Assembly (NCBI RefSeq): GCF_958979055.1
Contig: NC_084889.1
Span: 3,798,761 to 3,862,760 of the forward strand
Direction: 5' to 3'
Source: Alnus glutinosa
Lineage: Eukaryota; Streptophyta; Magnoliopsida; Fagales; Betulaceae
DNA: 64,000 nt
The position numbers were made by a program, and so were the translations under genes. Of the stretch, positions 13,341 to 25,700 are shown one piece after another (positions within the stretch are counted from its first letter, which is position 1; each line of letters starts with the position of its first letter). Under the pieces are notes generated by a model. That model saw only the letters and a program-made list of their open reading frames with translations, was not told the origin of the DNA and did not search any database.

Positions 13341-13467
13341 GCCCGAAATTTACCAAAGAAATCCTAATTTCTCACAAAGAGAAATATCCCTTGTGAGCGA
13401 TCTTCAATACCTAACACAAGAAAGAAGCGTGAATTTGAAACGTAGAAATATGAAGGCGGGGGTGGGG

Positions 13468-13581
13468 TATTTATAGTCAGTCGAGGCGGTGGAAAGGTCT
13501 GGTCCTATCCAGAGTCGGTTACTTTTACGCGGATTCTGGCTGGCGTAAGACCAAAGGAAGTGGCCATTATTGTGACACGTG
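13468..13581 (-). promoter_or_regulatory. Minus-strand TATA box and G-box promoter candidate
   Basis: On the minus strand a perfect TATAAATA (13475-13468) lies in ACTATAAATACCCCACCC, predicting a start near 13440. About 100 bases upstream is a G-box CACGTG (13576-13581) within GACACGTGT, and further upstream TTACGTAA (around 13596), another bZIP-type core. The pyrimidine-rich leader (CTTCTTTCTTGTG) after the start is typical of plant genes. The transcript would run left into the minisatellite and the 1.47 kb array. No start codon with a long frame follows, so the product, if made, is probably non-coding or spliced to an exon I cannot see. Confidence 0.5.
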
Positions 13582-13639
13582 TTTTTTTTTCTGTTACGTA
13601 AAGTCCACGATACGAACGCCAACGAAGACTCGGTTGGCG

Positions 13640-15290
13640 AGTGGATGGTGAATAAGCATCAATGGAAAAATGCTTAATAATAAAGCATCAATGACCGGTG
13701 AAATTTTAGCGATAAATTAATACAGAGGAGTTGCTCAAATGGTGCTCGTGCAGAGCCAAGGTCGCTGTTATGGAACTAACATGCCGATAAGTTAGAAGTC
13801 GTGGAATTATATTAAATAGTGATAGTTATTTATTTAAGTCCGTCTTTTATTTCCTTGTAGCATTATGGTACAAAAATTATTTAATAATAAATTTTTATTT
13901 TTTACCTTTCAAATTAGAATAAGAGTTATCTCTGACTAGTTTATTCGTATTAGGAGTCATTAGGTTGTATGAGAGTTGATATTTCATTAGGAGTTTATTT
14001 TCATATAAATATGTTATTGCTTGTAGATATTTAGTTCCGGATGAAGTTTATTTCCTTTTGATAGAGTCATAATAGGAGTCTCTTTTCGAGTGTAGAACTC
14101 AATTTGTGTAGGTTATGTTCATCTATTTAAAGAGATAAATTTGTTAATAAAATAAAATTAATCATAAATCTTGTATTTGAAAATGTCTTGGTTCTCCTAA
14201 AAATTTTAAAGTCTAATTTCTCTCAAAATCTAACCATTTATCTCATTATTTGTTTGATAAATCATTTATGTAACCATTGTTGTAAGAGAAAGCACCCAAT
14301 AATCACCAGAAAAATTAATGCCCTATCTAACCGCACATCATGTTAGACAACAGTGGGCAACTGTAGCAAGAGACAATGGCGGTTGGGCCCCAACAAGGCA
14401 GCACCTTTGATATCATCAACAACCATTGACAGCATCGTGCCATTTTCAATGGACCGGAAGCAGCTCAAGAAAATGAAAAAACTTGGACTAGCCTCGCAAT
14501 AGTGCTAGAAGAGGAAAAAATAAAAAATGAATGATTGGAGCCTTGGGGAGGCGGCCACCCCTAGATGAATCTAGGCGTTGCTCGAAAGCCTCCCCTAGGA
14601 GCTAGGGGGAGGAGCACGGCTACCTTTGAGGGTGGCTTACGGTCACAGGCCACCCCCTCCCAAGGGGGGTGGCTGCTTTCTTCCTTTTTTTCTCTAATTT
14701 TTTTTTTATTTTTCTTTTTAAATAAAATTATTAAAAAATAATATTTTAAGGTGACGTGGCAAAAAGGCTAACCGACACTAACTAAAGTTACAAAAATGGA
14801 CGGAAGTACTCGTTTCAGATTCGCGAAAACCTGAAGGAGTTAAAACTCAATTTTTTAAAATGAGGGACCATTTTCAAATCGCGCTCCGACTCATAGAATT
14901 ATAATACATTTATAAAAAAAAATAAAAATAAAAATTAATTTTTTTTAAAAAAAATTAAATAAAAAAATTAAGGGAGCATTTGTCTTCCCCTATAGGCAAA
15001 TAGTAATAGCCAAATCTCTTGGGGGCAGGGCAACCAGCAAGTCCTTCAAAAGTAGTAACTAGGCTGGATCTCCTTTTTTTCTAATGGCCGAATTGTGCAG
15101 TTAATAAAAATCTAGCCATGTTCGGACCCAAAAATTATAAACAGAAAAAGCTCAAAAAAGACTAGTTGAAGATCAATGCCGCCAATAAAGCCTTTAATAA
15201 GAAACGAACAAAAAGGAATGGTGATACAGCTAATTTCCTCTTAAGCCCGGATGCTCTAACAATGAACAAGTGAAACACGTTGTAGAGCAC
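13640..15290. other. Intergenic, AT-rich, with a GC-rich hairpin-prone repeat block
   Basis: No gene is visible. Most of this stretch is AT-rich. At about 14540-14690 a GC-rich block has complementary segments (GGCGGCCACCCCT against AAGGGGGGTGGCTGC) that can fold back. It is followed by unclassified sequence (GTGACGTGGCAAAAAGG to about 14900) of the sort that recurs in plant genomes as transposon debris. I cannot assign a family. Confidence 0.4.
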
Positions 15291-15297
15291 TAAAGAG

Positions 15298-18200
15298 TCA
15301 AGTTATCAAAGGCTTAGCCTTACGTATGTGGCCCATACTATTGACGAGATCTTTGCGGATGCAGACAGGGAACATGTTGATGTTCTTGAGCACTTTCAGC
15401 CGCCATAGTACATATGGGAAGCTTAGCTGATCCCGTGAAGTGAAACGGACAACCTCATTAAACCATAGGCACATACACAGATTCGTCAATGGCGTATGCT
15501 CCCTCACGATGACAGAAGCTTCAGATAAAGCTGCACCAGAAGAACAAAAAAAAAAATGACAATTATCTATCAAATTTCTGGGGTCCAAATTTGGTTAATG
15601 CAAGACACCTTCGCTCTTACAGGTTAGTTCCAATGATTCATAACATTATTTTTGGCTCTCTCAGTCAATGTTAAGGCCTTAGGTTCATTTGGCTTAGTGG
15701 TTTTAAAACATGCGATTTGAAAAATTATGATTTTTAAAATACGATTTTTAAATATACAGTTAAATATTTGGTAAAATTACAGTTTGAACTTTAAAATCAT
15801 AATTTAACATTTAAAATAGTGTGGTTTTAAAAACGCACAGGCCTGCAATTTGAAAACGTAATTTTGTTTTTTAACATTTTTAAACTGCTATATTTTAAAA
15901 ACGCAATCCCAAACGGAATCCTTTCCAAAATTTTGATTAAAAAATGCACTTTTGGCCTGTGAAATCACATAGCCAAATGGACTCTTAGTGTAGGCCCCGC
16001 CCAGGTTCATTATATCTCAGATTACGGGGAAAGGAAAAAAAAGGGAGGTAGGCGGCAAGAAGGCTGACAAGAGCCATATGCTGAAGTACGTAAAATAAAA
16101 AAGAACAGAAGTAAAAATTTGAAAGTAGGAATTCACACGTAGAGACTGAAATTTTTTATAGAATCCAACTAGATCTACAACATCCAAGGGCAGTTCTAAA
16201 TTCCTGTGACCTTTTAAATTATAGCTGTTCTTCTTGTTATTGTTGGTTTTGATATGATCATGTCAGAACAAGAAACAACAAACAGATGCATACCTTTCTT
16301 TCCATTAAATCTCTTGTTCTCAGGGAAGTTGTCGTGGCGGTATTGAGTCAATTGCACCTCAACTTCTTCGGGGGTGGCTTTGTTTTTCTTGACAACAGCC
16401 TTAGCCTCATCATAGACACTGCTGCGAGCTCCATGTTCTGAAATCGCTAGTACTGAATTTGAACGCCAGAGAAGGGCTTCCAACACGCCTAAAGGGTCCC
16501 TCCTAAACTGGGACTTCGAGTCTACCCATATGGAGTACTTTGCATGAGGGAAAAGACGATGACCCAGCATCTGAAGACAACAGGAATATAAGAAATTCTA
16601 AGATATTCAAAACAGACACAAAAAGGCATGCAAATGGAAGGAATTTTCTAAAAACATATACCAGTCGAGACTAGGAGGAGGTACACAATCGCACAAATAG
16701 GAAAGCTACGCATTTCTACTTTGTCTTTGTAGCAAACTACACAAAGAGAAAGGGTGGAAACTTATGCTTTCTAATTTATAAGAAGAAATCTGGCACGGAT
16801 CAAAGGAAACCAAAACAGATCAAAAAGAAGAGACAGGCATACACCTTCAGGCGAAACCAAATTTATACACCTTGCATGCGAGCATGATGCTCAAAGGATT
16901 CTACGCACCAGAAAAAAGAGATGCACCAGGCAGCACTTCACCATTGCCACTCAGATCTACCTATGGATTTCATCAACACACCACAAGTCGACCTATTTCA
17001 TTTCATAAAGCATTTAAGGGAATACGCTCAAAGGAAATTAAAAAGAATAGTTGAGAGAAGTTAAGCTATCATTGGCCCAAAAAGAGTAACACAATTTTTA
17101 TATATTGATTTCCCTTTTCTATTTGGCATTCATTTTTTGCTATGCCAACTGTTTCGATCTAAATTGATTTCCTGGAACCATTTTCCACCAAAAAATATCC
17201 AAGCATCTTGCAACTGATTCAAAAGATTACACAACCAACCAATGAAAGGGTTATCACGATCAGCAAATGGAACTAACCAATCACTCAATGACTTAAATAA
17301 AATTGGCAATTGCACGGCTAAGAAAGCAGGAATGTTTGTTGCAAAGGAGTAAAATATTCATATCGCAAGGAATATGTATGGCCACAGTTTTGGTTTCTAC
17401 TTTGTGACTCCTATATTAATTTCTGAGTCAATTGAACATTCGTAAGATTTTCTTAATGACAGGAAGAACGAGGAAAAGAAACAGAAATGCACTAGATGGA
17501 CTGAGACAAATATGACAGAGGAGCACCGATGACAGGTATCAACACAGAATGACCTATTTGCACATAAATTTTTCTAGAAGTAAAATATCATAAGAAATAC
17601 AAAGCCAACGTTCACTCTGCCTACCTTTGGGATTTTACCATTCAATCTTTGGTCTGTGAAAGGAAGTTCCTGAACAACCACAATACGCCATTTCCCAATA
17701 AATCCATCCTCACCAATTCTATGTCCCGCTGATTCTTGTGCACTCAAAGTGATTTCATCCCAGAATGCAACATAGCAAACCTGCATCCACCCAAAACGTT
17801 TTGCATCTAAGCAAAGTGAAATTGTAAACTGTACCCAACAAATATGACTTCTGAACTATAAATAACCTTTCTAAGTGATGACTCTGACATTCCAATAGGT
17901 TGATAAAGATCATCTCCACCACCAAATGCGCAAGTAGACACCACTACTTTGCAACTTTGCATGTAATTTTTGTCTTTGTTAGAAATTTTAAACCCTCCAT
18001 CTTCACTGTAAAAACCACAATGCACCACAGGAGTTTCATTCACCTGTAAGTAACAAATTTCTAATGGAAATGAGCATGCCTAGAATATAAAGAAGCATTA
18101 AGTTCAGAGTAAGTGTAGGGTTCAGAAATTCATCAGACTTTATGGCTAAAAGCAGTCTCTATAGAAAATTCAAAAGGGACCTAAATTTCAATTCAGCTTT

Positions 18201-19671
18201 TACACGACAATGAGCATCTATTGTCCTAGCCCCCATCAAATATAATAAAATGCAGCTCATAACCTTGAAACTTTTCTCTCTCTGATCAAAAGTTTGGTTT
18301 CCAGTAAAGAAAATAAATCTTGTTGCTCCAGTGCGCTGCTGAGACAGGGCAGTGTTTTCTTCTAAAAATGGTGTATCATTCTCTGATATGTATAATACTT
18401 TTTTCACCGGACTAGTGGATTCTTCACCCTCAGGAAGACCCAGATGCTCAAGTTCTTCAGGGGGCAGGAGCTTCAAGCAACCTGACACGATCCATAAATG
18501 TGTGTTATACGTAAAACTGGTTTTGACGTCCTTTAGGTATAAGATGATGAATAAAATCAAAGGCACCAAAGAGAACAAGAATTCATATTTACTTTCCAAA
18601 AATAGTATCCAACAGCAGTAAATTGATTGTACTCTAGATCTCAAGTCCAATCGCACTCAATATGCTCCACACATTCAAAATTAATGAAAAAAAAAAAGAA
18701 AAGAAAAGAAAAAAGATGCAATTAAAACCTGATAACAAAAAAGAAAAAAAGCTTCTGCTACTGACGACTTCTATTCACTGTATTATCTTCTAGGTTATTC
18801 CTAAACAATATGATTAAGGAAATCAGGAGCGAGAAACCCACCATGTATTTTGACCCAGAAAAGAAACTCAAAAGAATGACGGTAGAAATTAGCTATATAC
18901 TATCCTCTTCTCAGACCCTTTTGTGAATGAAACTCCTCTTCATGTTTCAATGACAAACTACCAATGAGTTTCCTTTCAATCGATATATCCGAAGCAAGCC
19001 TATCTCCACCATTTCTACATAATCAGTCTTTCCATTGAAGAAAGCCACCATAATATCATATAAGTGACAGCAACACTTCAACAAAGCCCAACCCAAACAT
19101 CAATGAAACACAACAACACAAAACCTCACTCAAGCTCCATTTATTTTAAGTTGCAACTATCATAATGACTGAATCTGATACGCATAGGCAAACAAGTTAC
19201 AACAATATGTAAAATCACACACATATTCATATCAAATAAATAGATAAATAAATTTTCTTCAAACCTATTTGATGAAATAAAATTCAAATTCTAAACCAAC
19301 TCAACTATTTCAACATCAAATTTCAAAACCGACTTACGCTCTCTAACGCCGCCAACAACCCGAGTGGTTGGATCAAGCCGATTCAAATTTCCCTCCGACT
19401 TCGGTTTCTTCGCCGCACCGAGTTCCGAGTTCACCACCAGGCTCGGTTTCCGGCCAATCCTCGAGGCCTCGAACACAAGCAGTCCAGCGGCTGGGAGGAA
19501 GATCAGGAGCGTCCAGTACCTCAAGAGCGCCCGAATCACTCGCCGAACCAACTCGTTCTTGACCCGGTGACCAGGTTTCTTGCGCTTCCGTCGGACCCGG
19601 ACTCGCATCCGACCGAGCTCGTCGGAGTCGTCGTCGGAGACTGAGATTGATATACTGTTGTTGCTGAACAT
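15298..19671 (-). CDS. DUF616 glycosyltransferase (MUCI70/TOD1-like), complete, 6 exons
   Basis: Coding exons on the minus strand are 19671-19338, 18481-18264, 18043-17877 less ten (that is 18043-17867), 17780-17625, 16570-16294 and 15530-15298. All junctions are GT-AG with matching phases and give 464 residues. The N-terminus has an acidic patch (SVSDDDSDELG), a basic RVRVRRKRKK stretch and one membrane segment at about residues 51-68, as in a type II Golgi protein. The DUF616 body shows TPVVHCGFYSEDGGFKIS, VVVSTCAFGGGDDLYQPIG, GKWRIVVV, AKYSIWVDSKSQFRRDPL and FPYVLWRLK. Family knowledge: Arabidopsis MUCI70 is a Golgi protein needed for mucilage pectin/xylan, annotated as a probable hexosyltransferase; this copy looks closest to the At2g02910 type. 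The substrate is not known. All key blocks are present and it appears intact. A Tourist MITE sits in the last intron. Confidence 0.93.
15682..15984. mobile_element. Tourist-like MITE (PIF/Harbinger), in last intron of the DUF616 gene
   Basis: A 303 bp AT-rich segment begins GGTTCATTTGGC and ends GCCAAATGGACTC, an imperfect terminal inverted repeat. It is flanked by TTA on both sides (15679-15681 and 15985-15987), the three-base target duplication typical of PIF/Harbinger MITEs. It has no coding content and is fixed inside the intron between 16293 and 15531. Confidence 0.75.
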
Positions 19672-21217
19672 CGATGGGGGATAGGTGGTTGCAGGAATTT
19701 CAGGGGATCTTAGGGAAAGAGAGTAATTGTAACGAAATGAAAGACAGCTTCTTCTTTCTTTCTTTCACCTACCCTCAAACTATCTCGAGTTTTACGATGG
19801 CGCCACCAAATGATCAAAAGTTGCAACGTGATATTCAATTTTTCAGCTTCTTCCAATTCTATATACCGTCCGTTAAGGTGTTTTTTTTTTTAAGTTCTTA
19901 ACTGAAACTGCTGACAAATAAAATGTCTACTCTATAAAAATTTATAAATATTAAATATTAAAAAATTAGAAAACGAAAACAAAAATGTAATATAAAAGGG
20001 GGCAGAAAATCAGCAGCAACGCCGAGTCACCAGGACCTTAGTGCAGACCCACGGCTGTGTTCTTCTTCTTCTTCTTCTTCTTTTCTGTTTATATATATAA
20101 TGATATTTTAATCATTTTTTATTTTATTTATTCTGTTAGGAGTTAATTAAAAATTAACGGAAGGGCCGAAGGGGGATTGAAAAATTAAATACCCACGCTG
20201 CAACTTTTAATATGGGATAATATTACAAAACTTGTGATAGTTAAAGGGATAGTTAAAGGGATAAGTTTCACCTTTATGTCTAATAAAGTATGAGTTAAAA
20301 ACTGAGAGGCCGTCCATGGGCGGCGCGTGGTTCTCACACGCCTCTCGGGAAGGCTCCCACCATTCCCACCCCGCTAGACTTGTTGTTGCTGTTTTTGTGT
20401 TTGCTTGTTTGTATTACTGGGTTTATTTGTTGTATCTCTCTCCCCATATTTACTCATGTCTTTGTGATTCAATATACTTGTCAAATTAACTTCAATAGTA
20501 ACACTGACTTTGTGGCATTCGTACCTCGAGCCAAAATGACCTGCATCTTCGGAAGTATTGCCTCCGTGTACTTACGTTCATAGTTTAAATTTTGGGCTGC
20601 CCAAGCCCGATTGTATTTGTGCTTTTTATTTCTTCTTGTAATCGGTTTCTGTTGTATCTAAAAAAAAATTTGAAATTCTATAACCCAAAAAAGAAAAAGG
20701 AAAAAGAGACTAGAGATAGTCTGGAGATGTCGGCGGGGACCTCGAGAAAAGTTATATTTTTTGTTTAACAGTTTGCCTACCCTGAAAATGGCTCAGCCAA
20801 AGGTAGAGTCCAGCAGCTAGAAGAGCATTCGTGTGGTGTCCGATGTGCCGCCGACAACCCTTGAAAATCTGGAGGATCGAGTGTCATCCACGCCCAGTCG
20901 TACTCATAACCACATCGAGTCTCCAAGGTAAACAACCTCAGGCCAATAGAACAATGTAGGCAAGGGAAGTTGGCAAAATGGATATGTAAGTCAAAAAGGG
21001 AATTGATTCTCACATATAAATGACACATATCACTATTAAAAGGCTTGTATAAAATTTTCTATAAGTCGGTTTGTAATAAATTACCACTAAATGAGGGCAG
21101 AAGTGACCGAAATTGGATGTGATTGTGCCCATCAAAGAGTTACACGATTTGAAATTTGAACTCACTTTTATAAAGTAAAACACCTTAACCCGGACTACTT
21201 CACAAGTCTGGGACTAA

Positions 21218-21582
21218 GAGCACTAGTAGCAGTTACCCTATATTTAGAAAAAATTTCATGAAAAACATCAAAAAACCTCCCACAGCAAATGTCCTATATT
21301 TAGATGAGATGGTTGGGAATGAATAGTAATTCCCTATGTATACATGTTTACTATTCCTTCCCTATGTATTATTTTAATATAAAAGAAGTATAATTAATTG
21401 ATATAGGGAAGAGAGAAAAAGTAGGAAAGAGAAAAATAATAAAATAAGAGTAACAAAATAATATTTAATTGTTATAGGGAAAACTAAGAGAATCTATTGT
21501 GGGATATTTTTTTATAAGGAAACAAAAGTAGTTTTGTTCCCTAAATATAGGGAAAATAGTTGAAAATCTGCTGCTAATGCTC
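21218..21582. mobile_element. Tourist-like MITE, 365 bp, TAA target duplication
   Basis: Terminal inverted repeats GAGCACTAGTAGCAG (left) and CTGCTGCTAATGCTC (right) are flanked by TAA at 21215-21217 and 21583-21585. The subterminal CCCTATATTTAG / CTAAATATAGGG pair extends the inverted symmetry. Sequence between is AT-rich and non-coding. This is the common GAGCATTAGCAGC class of PIF/Harbinger MITE. Confidence 0.85.
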
Positions 21583-22178
21583 TAAATAAGTAAAAAATAT
21601 CTTAATATCTTTCCTCAATCATTAGTGGAAGAAAAATCTTGCCATTCCACCAAATAAAACCCATAAGCATCTCTCATACGGCATAAACATTAGACCAAAG
21701 AAAAAGTTCACTACAAGAACAGTGGACATCAAAGCGTTACTCAAACAAGCAGACACAAATACACACTGCAAAAGAGTTGACACCCTGCACTGTAGTGAGC
21801 CTCTTACCAGAAGAGAGGGTGAGCGGTTTAACTAGAAGTAAGTCAATTAACAACTCAAAAGGAGGTGCACTTGCCGACCAGTTTGAGAAACAAAACACCA
21901 ACATTAACCACGAAAACACATTGAAAAGGTTACCTAAATTTTACCCTGAACTGGATTAAGTTGCCGATTGGGAGGAGGAAATTTTTCACTTTACAGCAAT
22001 ACTAAGGATCTTGATTTATTTGGTTTATCCAGCTCCTTGCCAAATTAACCCAGCCAACCAAATTATAAGTTATAACTTGAACAAGTATATATTTCTGCAT
22101 ATAACCCACTTCATAGGGTATGTACATTGATAAAGGTACTAAAAAGAACTGTAAAAGATATAAATTGAGGTTAAGAAT

Positions 22179-22285
22179 TAGAAAAATGCTAGACCTACAG
22201 CTCTTTTAGAGCTTGTTGACACATGTCAACATGTGATTGACACATGTTAGCAAATTGTAAAAGAGTTGTAGGTGTAGAATTACTC
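22179..22285. mobile_element. Very small foldback/MITE-like element (~107 bp)
   Basis: The ends ATGCTAGACCTACAGCTCTT and AAGAGTTGTAGGTGTAGAAT are near-complementary, and the middle holds TGACACATGTCA palindromes. Almost the whole element can fold into one hairpin. Target duplication is unclear. Confidence 0.55.
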
Positions 22286-22756
22286 AAAGAGAAATACTTA
22301 TAGATCAGAAAACTTAACATGGGTGGAGAGTGAATGCTGATTCTCATAGCAACACATCAACCAGGTAATAACAAGGGACCAGTATGAAGTTAAAGATGCA
22401 GATATAGGCCCCCCATAACAAATCACCTCCTATATGTCACATCTGCAGTCAAGCTTAGATCAATAGGGTTAATTTTCTGGATGTTTCTCAGAAGAGGGTC
22501 CATATTTGAACTCTCAAAGCCATATGAAGGTCAATGAAGAGGTTCCATTGTTCCTCCTCCATACGTATGTGTCAGTAGCTTTTGAAAGACGTGTTCCTTT
22601 TATTTATATCTTCCAATCCTCTTCCAATAAAACTGCAATTGAAAGAAAAAAGTTAATGAAATATAGAATATAAGATAGAAGAGGTCATGACAAAGGATGT
22701 GAAAAATGTTGCACAAAAAGAATTGTTACCATGTAAGAGAATTGCAGCTGTGGCAT

Positions 22757-25700
22757 TCAGGCCTCGGTCTCCCAACAAATTGAAAGATCTGACGCTTTCT
22801 CTAAGCCCCTTGACATGTAAGGAGCAATACGGTGAGGTGCCAGCTGGATTGAATCCAACAAATCATTCTCAATGCATTCGTACCTGCAAATAGAGAATAC
22901 ATACAAAAGAGTTATATAAACAACTTACAACGTCCATGCCACCCAAAAGAACTCAAGATTGCAATTCACTCACAATTTTCTGCAAAGTCTGTCAGTAATC
23001 ACAGAAAGATTTATGATCTTCATTCTTAGTTCCTCAACTTCATCCTCTGGGTATCGATCAAAAGGCTCCCCCAAAAACAATGAAAGCTTCTCAACATTTG
23101 CATGAAGCTGCTGCTGTTGTTCCTCAAACAAGCTCTGTTTTATTTCTTTTTCCTCTTTTGTCATTTCAAGTTTGAACAAGTCACTGAACATGTAATATGC
23201 AAATGGGTAAGAATAGGAAAGAACCCGCCTTGACCTGAAGAGTCTGTCGTGTCCATTTATAACCCAACTGAAATCTTTAGATGATTCTCTTTCTTCCAGA
23301 TGTGATATCTTTTCTTGTATGGTTTCCTTCAACTCAGCTTCACGCTTAAAAGAATCCGTATGAGCTTTGAATAGGTTATGGTAGTGAATGTAGCGGAGTA
23401 GGTCCATCTTTGCACGCTCAGTTTTCTTCTCCTGGTCTTCCTTGTATTGGCCACAACTGTGACCACTGATGCTTGTCCACGTATGTTCTTTACCAGTTGG
23501 GCCACCACAGAGCCAACTAAATAAGAAAGGAAAAAATTAGAAAAACTACTCCGAGCATCAATTCATTATCCCGGTGCATTACACAGATGGACAAGATATG
23601 TCTAATCTGCCACATAAATTGATCTTCATGGCAATTAGTAAGGCCAAAAACGTGGTTGGGAGGGGGAAGAAAAAAAAATTTGAGCATGGTCAATTAAAAT
23701 TGAAGTGTGAAACAAAGAATAAAAGGATTTATAGATAATTGAAATGAAGTTGGTCCATTAGTTTTTGTTATAATATTGCAGATACAATCCTTTTTTTGAT
23801 AAGACAAAGATACAATATTAGTTTGAATATTGCAGATACAATCCTGAAGTACTAAATACAAGACAAAGATGAAAACCTACATTAATTGTGACAGCAGTAC
23901 AAAAGTATGAAATAGTTAAATTAAATCATTTAAAGGAGGCATTCAAAACAACCCTAAATTAACAATTTGGTCATCCACATAAGCGAAAACACGTACAATG
24001 TGACTCTCCCAGGGTTATATCACTAATCCAAGCTCCCTTACTAAGATTTGCACCAGACTTTCACGCATTAAGTTAAAATGAAAAAATACAAAGAAATTGT
24101 TGCTTATTTTTTTAAAAATGTCATATGAAGAAAATTTGCTAGTTTGCAATAGGCTATAAATTTTTACAATAACTACCTAGATTGTAGACATGATCAAATA
24201 TCATCTGCTTCCACATTTGACAATACATTTATGCAGAGAAGGCAGCCTAAAAGTAAAAGAATACCCGAAATTTCTCACAGGAATGCGATTAGGAAAATAG
24301 ATGACACAATTACCACATTGGCTTTGATAACGTTCTAAGCTTTAAATGAGATCCTCACATTTGACACAAACATGAGTTGCATGGTAGTTCTGTTATGAAT
24401 CATTGCGATAATACTAGAGGTCAAGTGCAGAGATCTTGCATTGCTATTCTATCTTGTCAAAAGGCTACATACAAGTTCAATCAAAGCATAAAATCTAAAA
24501 TCTCTTTCTACTGTTTCTATTCATAGACACCCACTCCATTAAACGCTTTGAAAAAGCACTTACTCTTCTCAGTTCTCATCTGCATAATAGCAATATTTGT
24601 ATATCTCTGCCCATTAAAATTAATTATGACATTTTGAGTTGAAAAAAGAATTTAACAGATACTTGAAATCTCAAGTTTGAGTAAAAAAATGTACAAGATC
24701 ACAATCTGTTTAAACAACATGGGTCAACATCCAGTTCACAGTATCTTACATTCCCTTCAACAAAATAACCCTGGGTATTATGAAAACATGCAACTAGCCA
24801 CCAAAATACTTCAGGGAAATAACTTTACATTTGTAAAGAGACCTTCTTGGGGCTATTACCATGGCATGTTGATTGGTCAACGCACATATGTGGGCTGTAC
24901 CATGTGCACATGGTGAGCCTGCTTGTGATGTGTGGCTTAATCAGTCAGTGACATGGTTAAGTGAAACTGACCACATCATTTTCTGACCTATGATAAACAA
25001 GGACTTGCTCTTGATGTTTTTTGACCATCTTAACATCCAAAAGTCCAAACGGACTTCAATACATACAGAATTAAAAGTACAATGATCCATTCAGAACAGA
25101 CAGCTTTGTCAGCTCGAAAATGACCAACTGAAAGAAAAACCCATTGTCTCTAGAGGGTAGATTCTTCTGGAAGTCATTTAAAGTCACAGGAAGTAAATAG
25201 CTAACTGATTACAAAATGTATTCAGCAAAAGAAGAAAAGGACGAATGGCAAATTAAAATTTAATTGCTTCCCAGACACTCAACAAAAATAAAACAGATTC
25301 CAGCCAGACTTCAGAAAACAAGCAAAAGTAGTACAAATGCATACCCATGACAAGGTCCGAAACTAATAATTGATCCAAGATATCCTTAAAGAAACAACTA
25401 TCTTGTGCAATCTACAAAAATAAATATATGTTATGCTTTCCACATCCCACCAAAAAAAAAAAAAACCCAAGAATAAAGCCCAAAAACAGTGAAAACATTG
25501 CCTCCAAAAAAAAAAAAAAAGTGAAAACATGCAGATAAGATATCTCACCAAAATGCTTGTCCACAAATGCAGCATACTAAGTTGCATCCTCCATCTTTCT
25601 GAACCAGCTTGTGACATTTGGGGCATGGTTTCGTGTGGACTGTAATCCAATTAACCGTCTCTGACTCATCCTGGCACTTCTTGGTCCAGAGTTCCCACAT

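Larger units (their letters stand above)
19690..22756. other. Intergenic between DUF616 5' end and ARI 3' end
   Basis: No gene is supported. The part next to 19671 is the DUF616 promoter side (divergent, minus gene). A short TTC microsatellite lies at about 20060-20082. A segment at about 20370-20670 ends in an A tract (TGTATCTAAAAAAAAA) and could be a retroposed fragment, but its family is unclear. Two MITEs lie at 21218 and 22179. The last few hundred bases left of 22757 are likely the ARI 3' UTR. Confidence 0.5.

Noticed and set aside
13468-13475. The plus-strand reading TATTTATA as a promoter for a rightward gene
   Set aside because: The minus-strand reading TATAAATA fits the plant consensus better and has a G-box in the right place; no gene lies to the right until 15298, and that one is on the minus strand.
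20380-20583. 67-residue hydrophobic plus-strand frame with a signal-like start
   Set aside because: No conserved domain, T-rich leader-like DNA, and it ends in a possible retroposed tail. Not supported as a gene.
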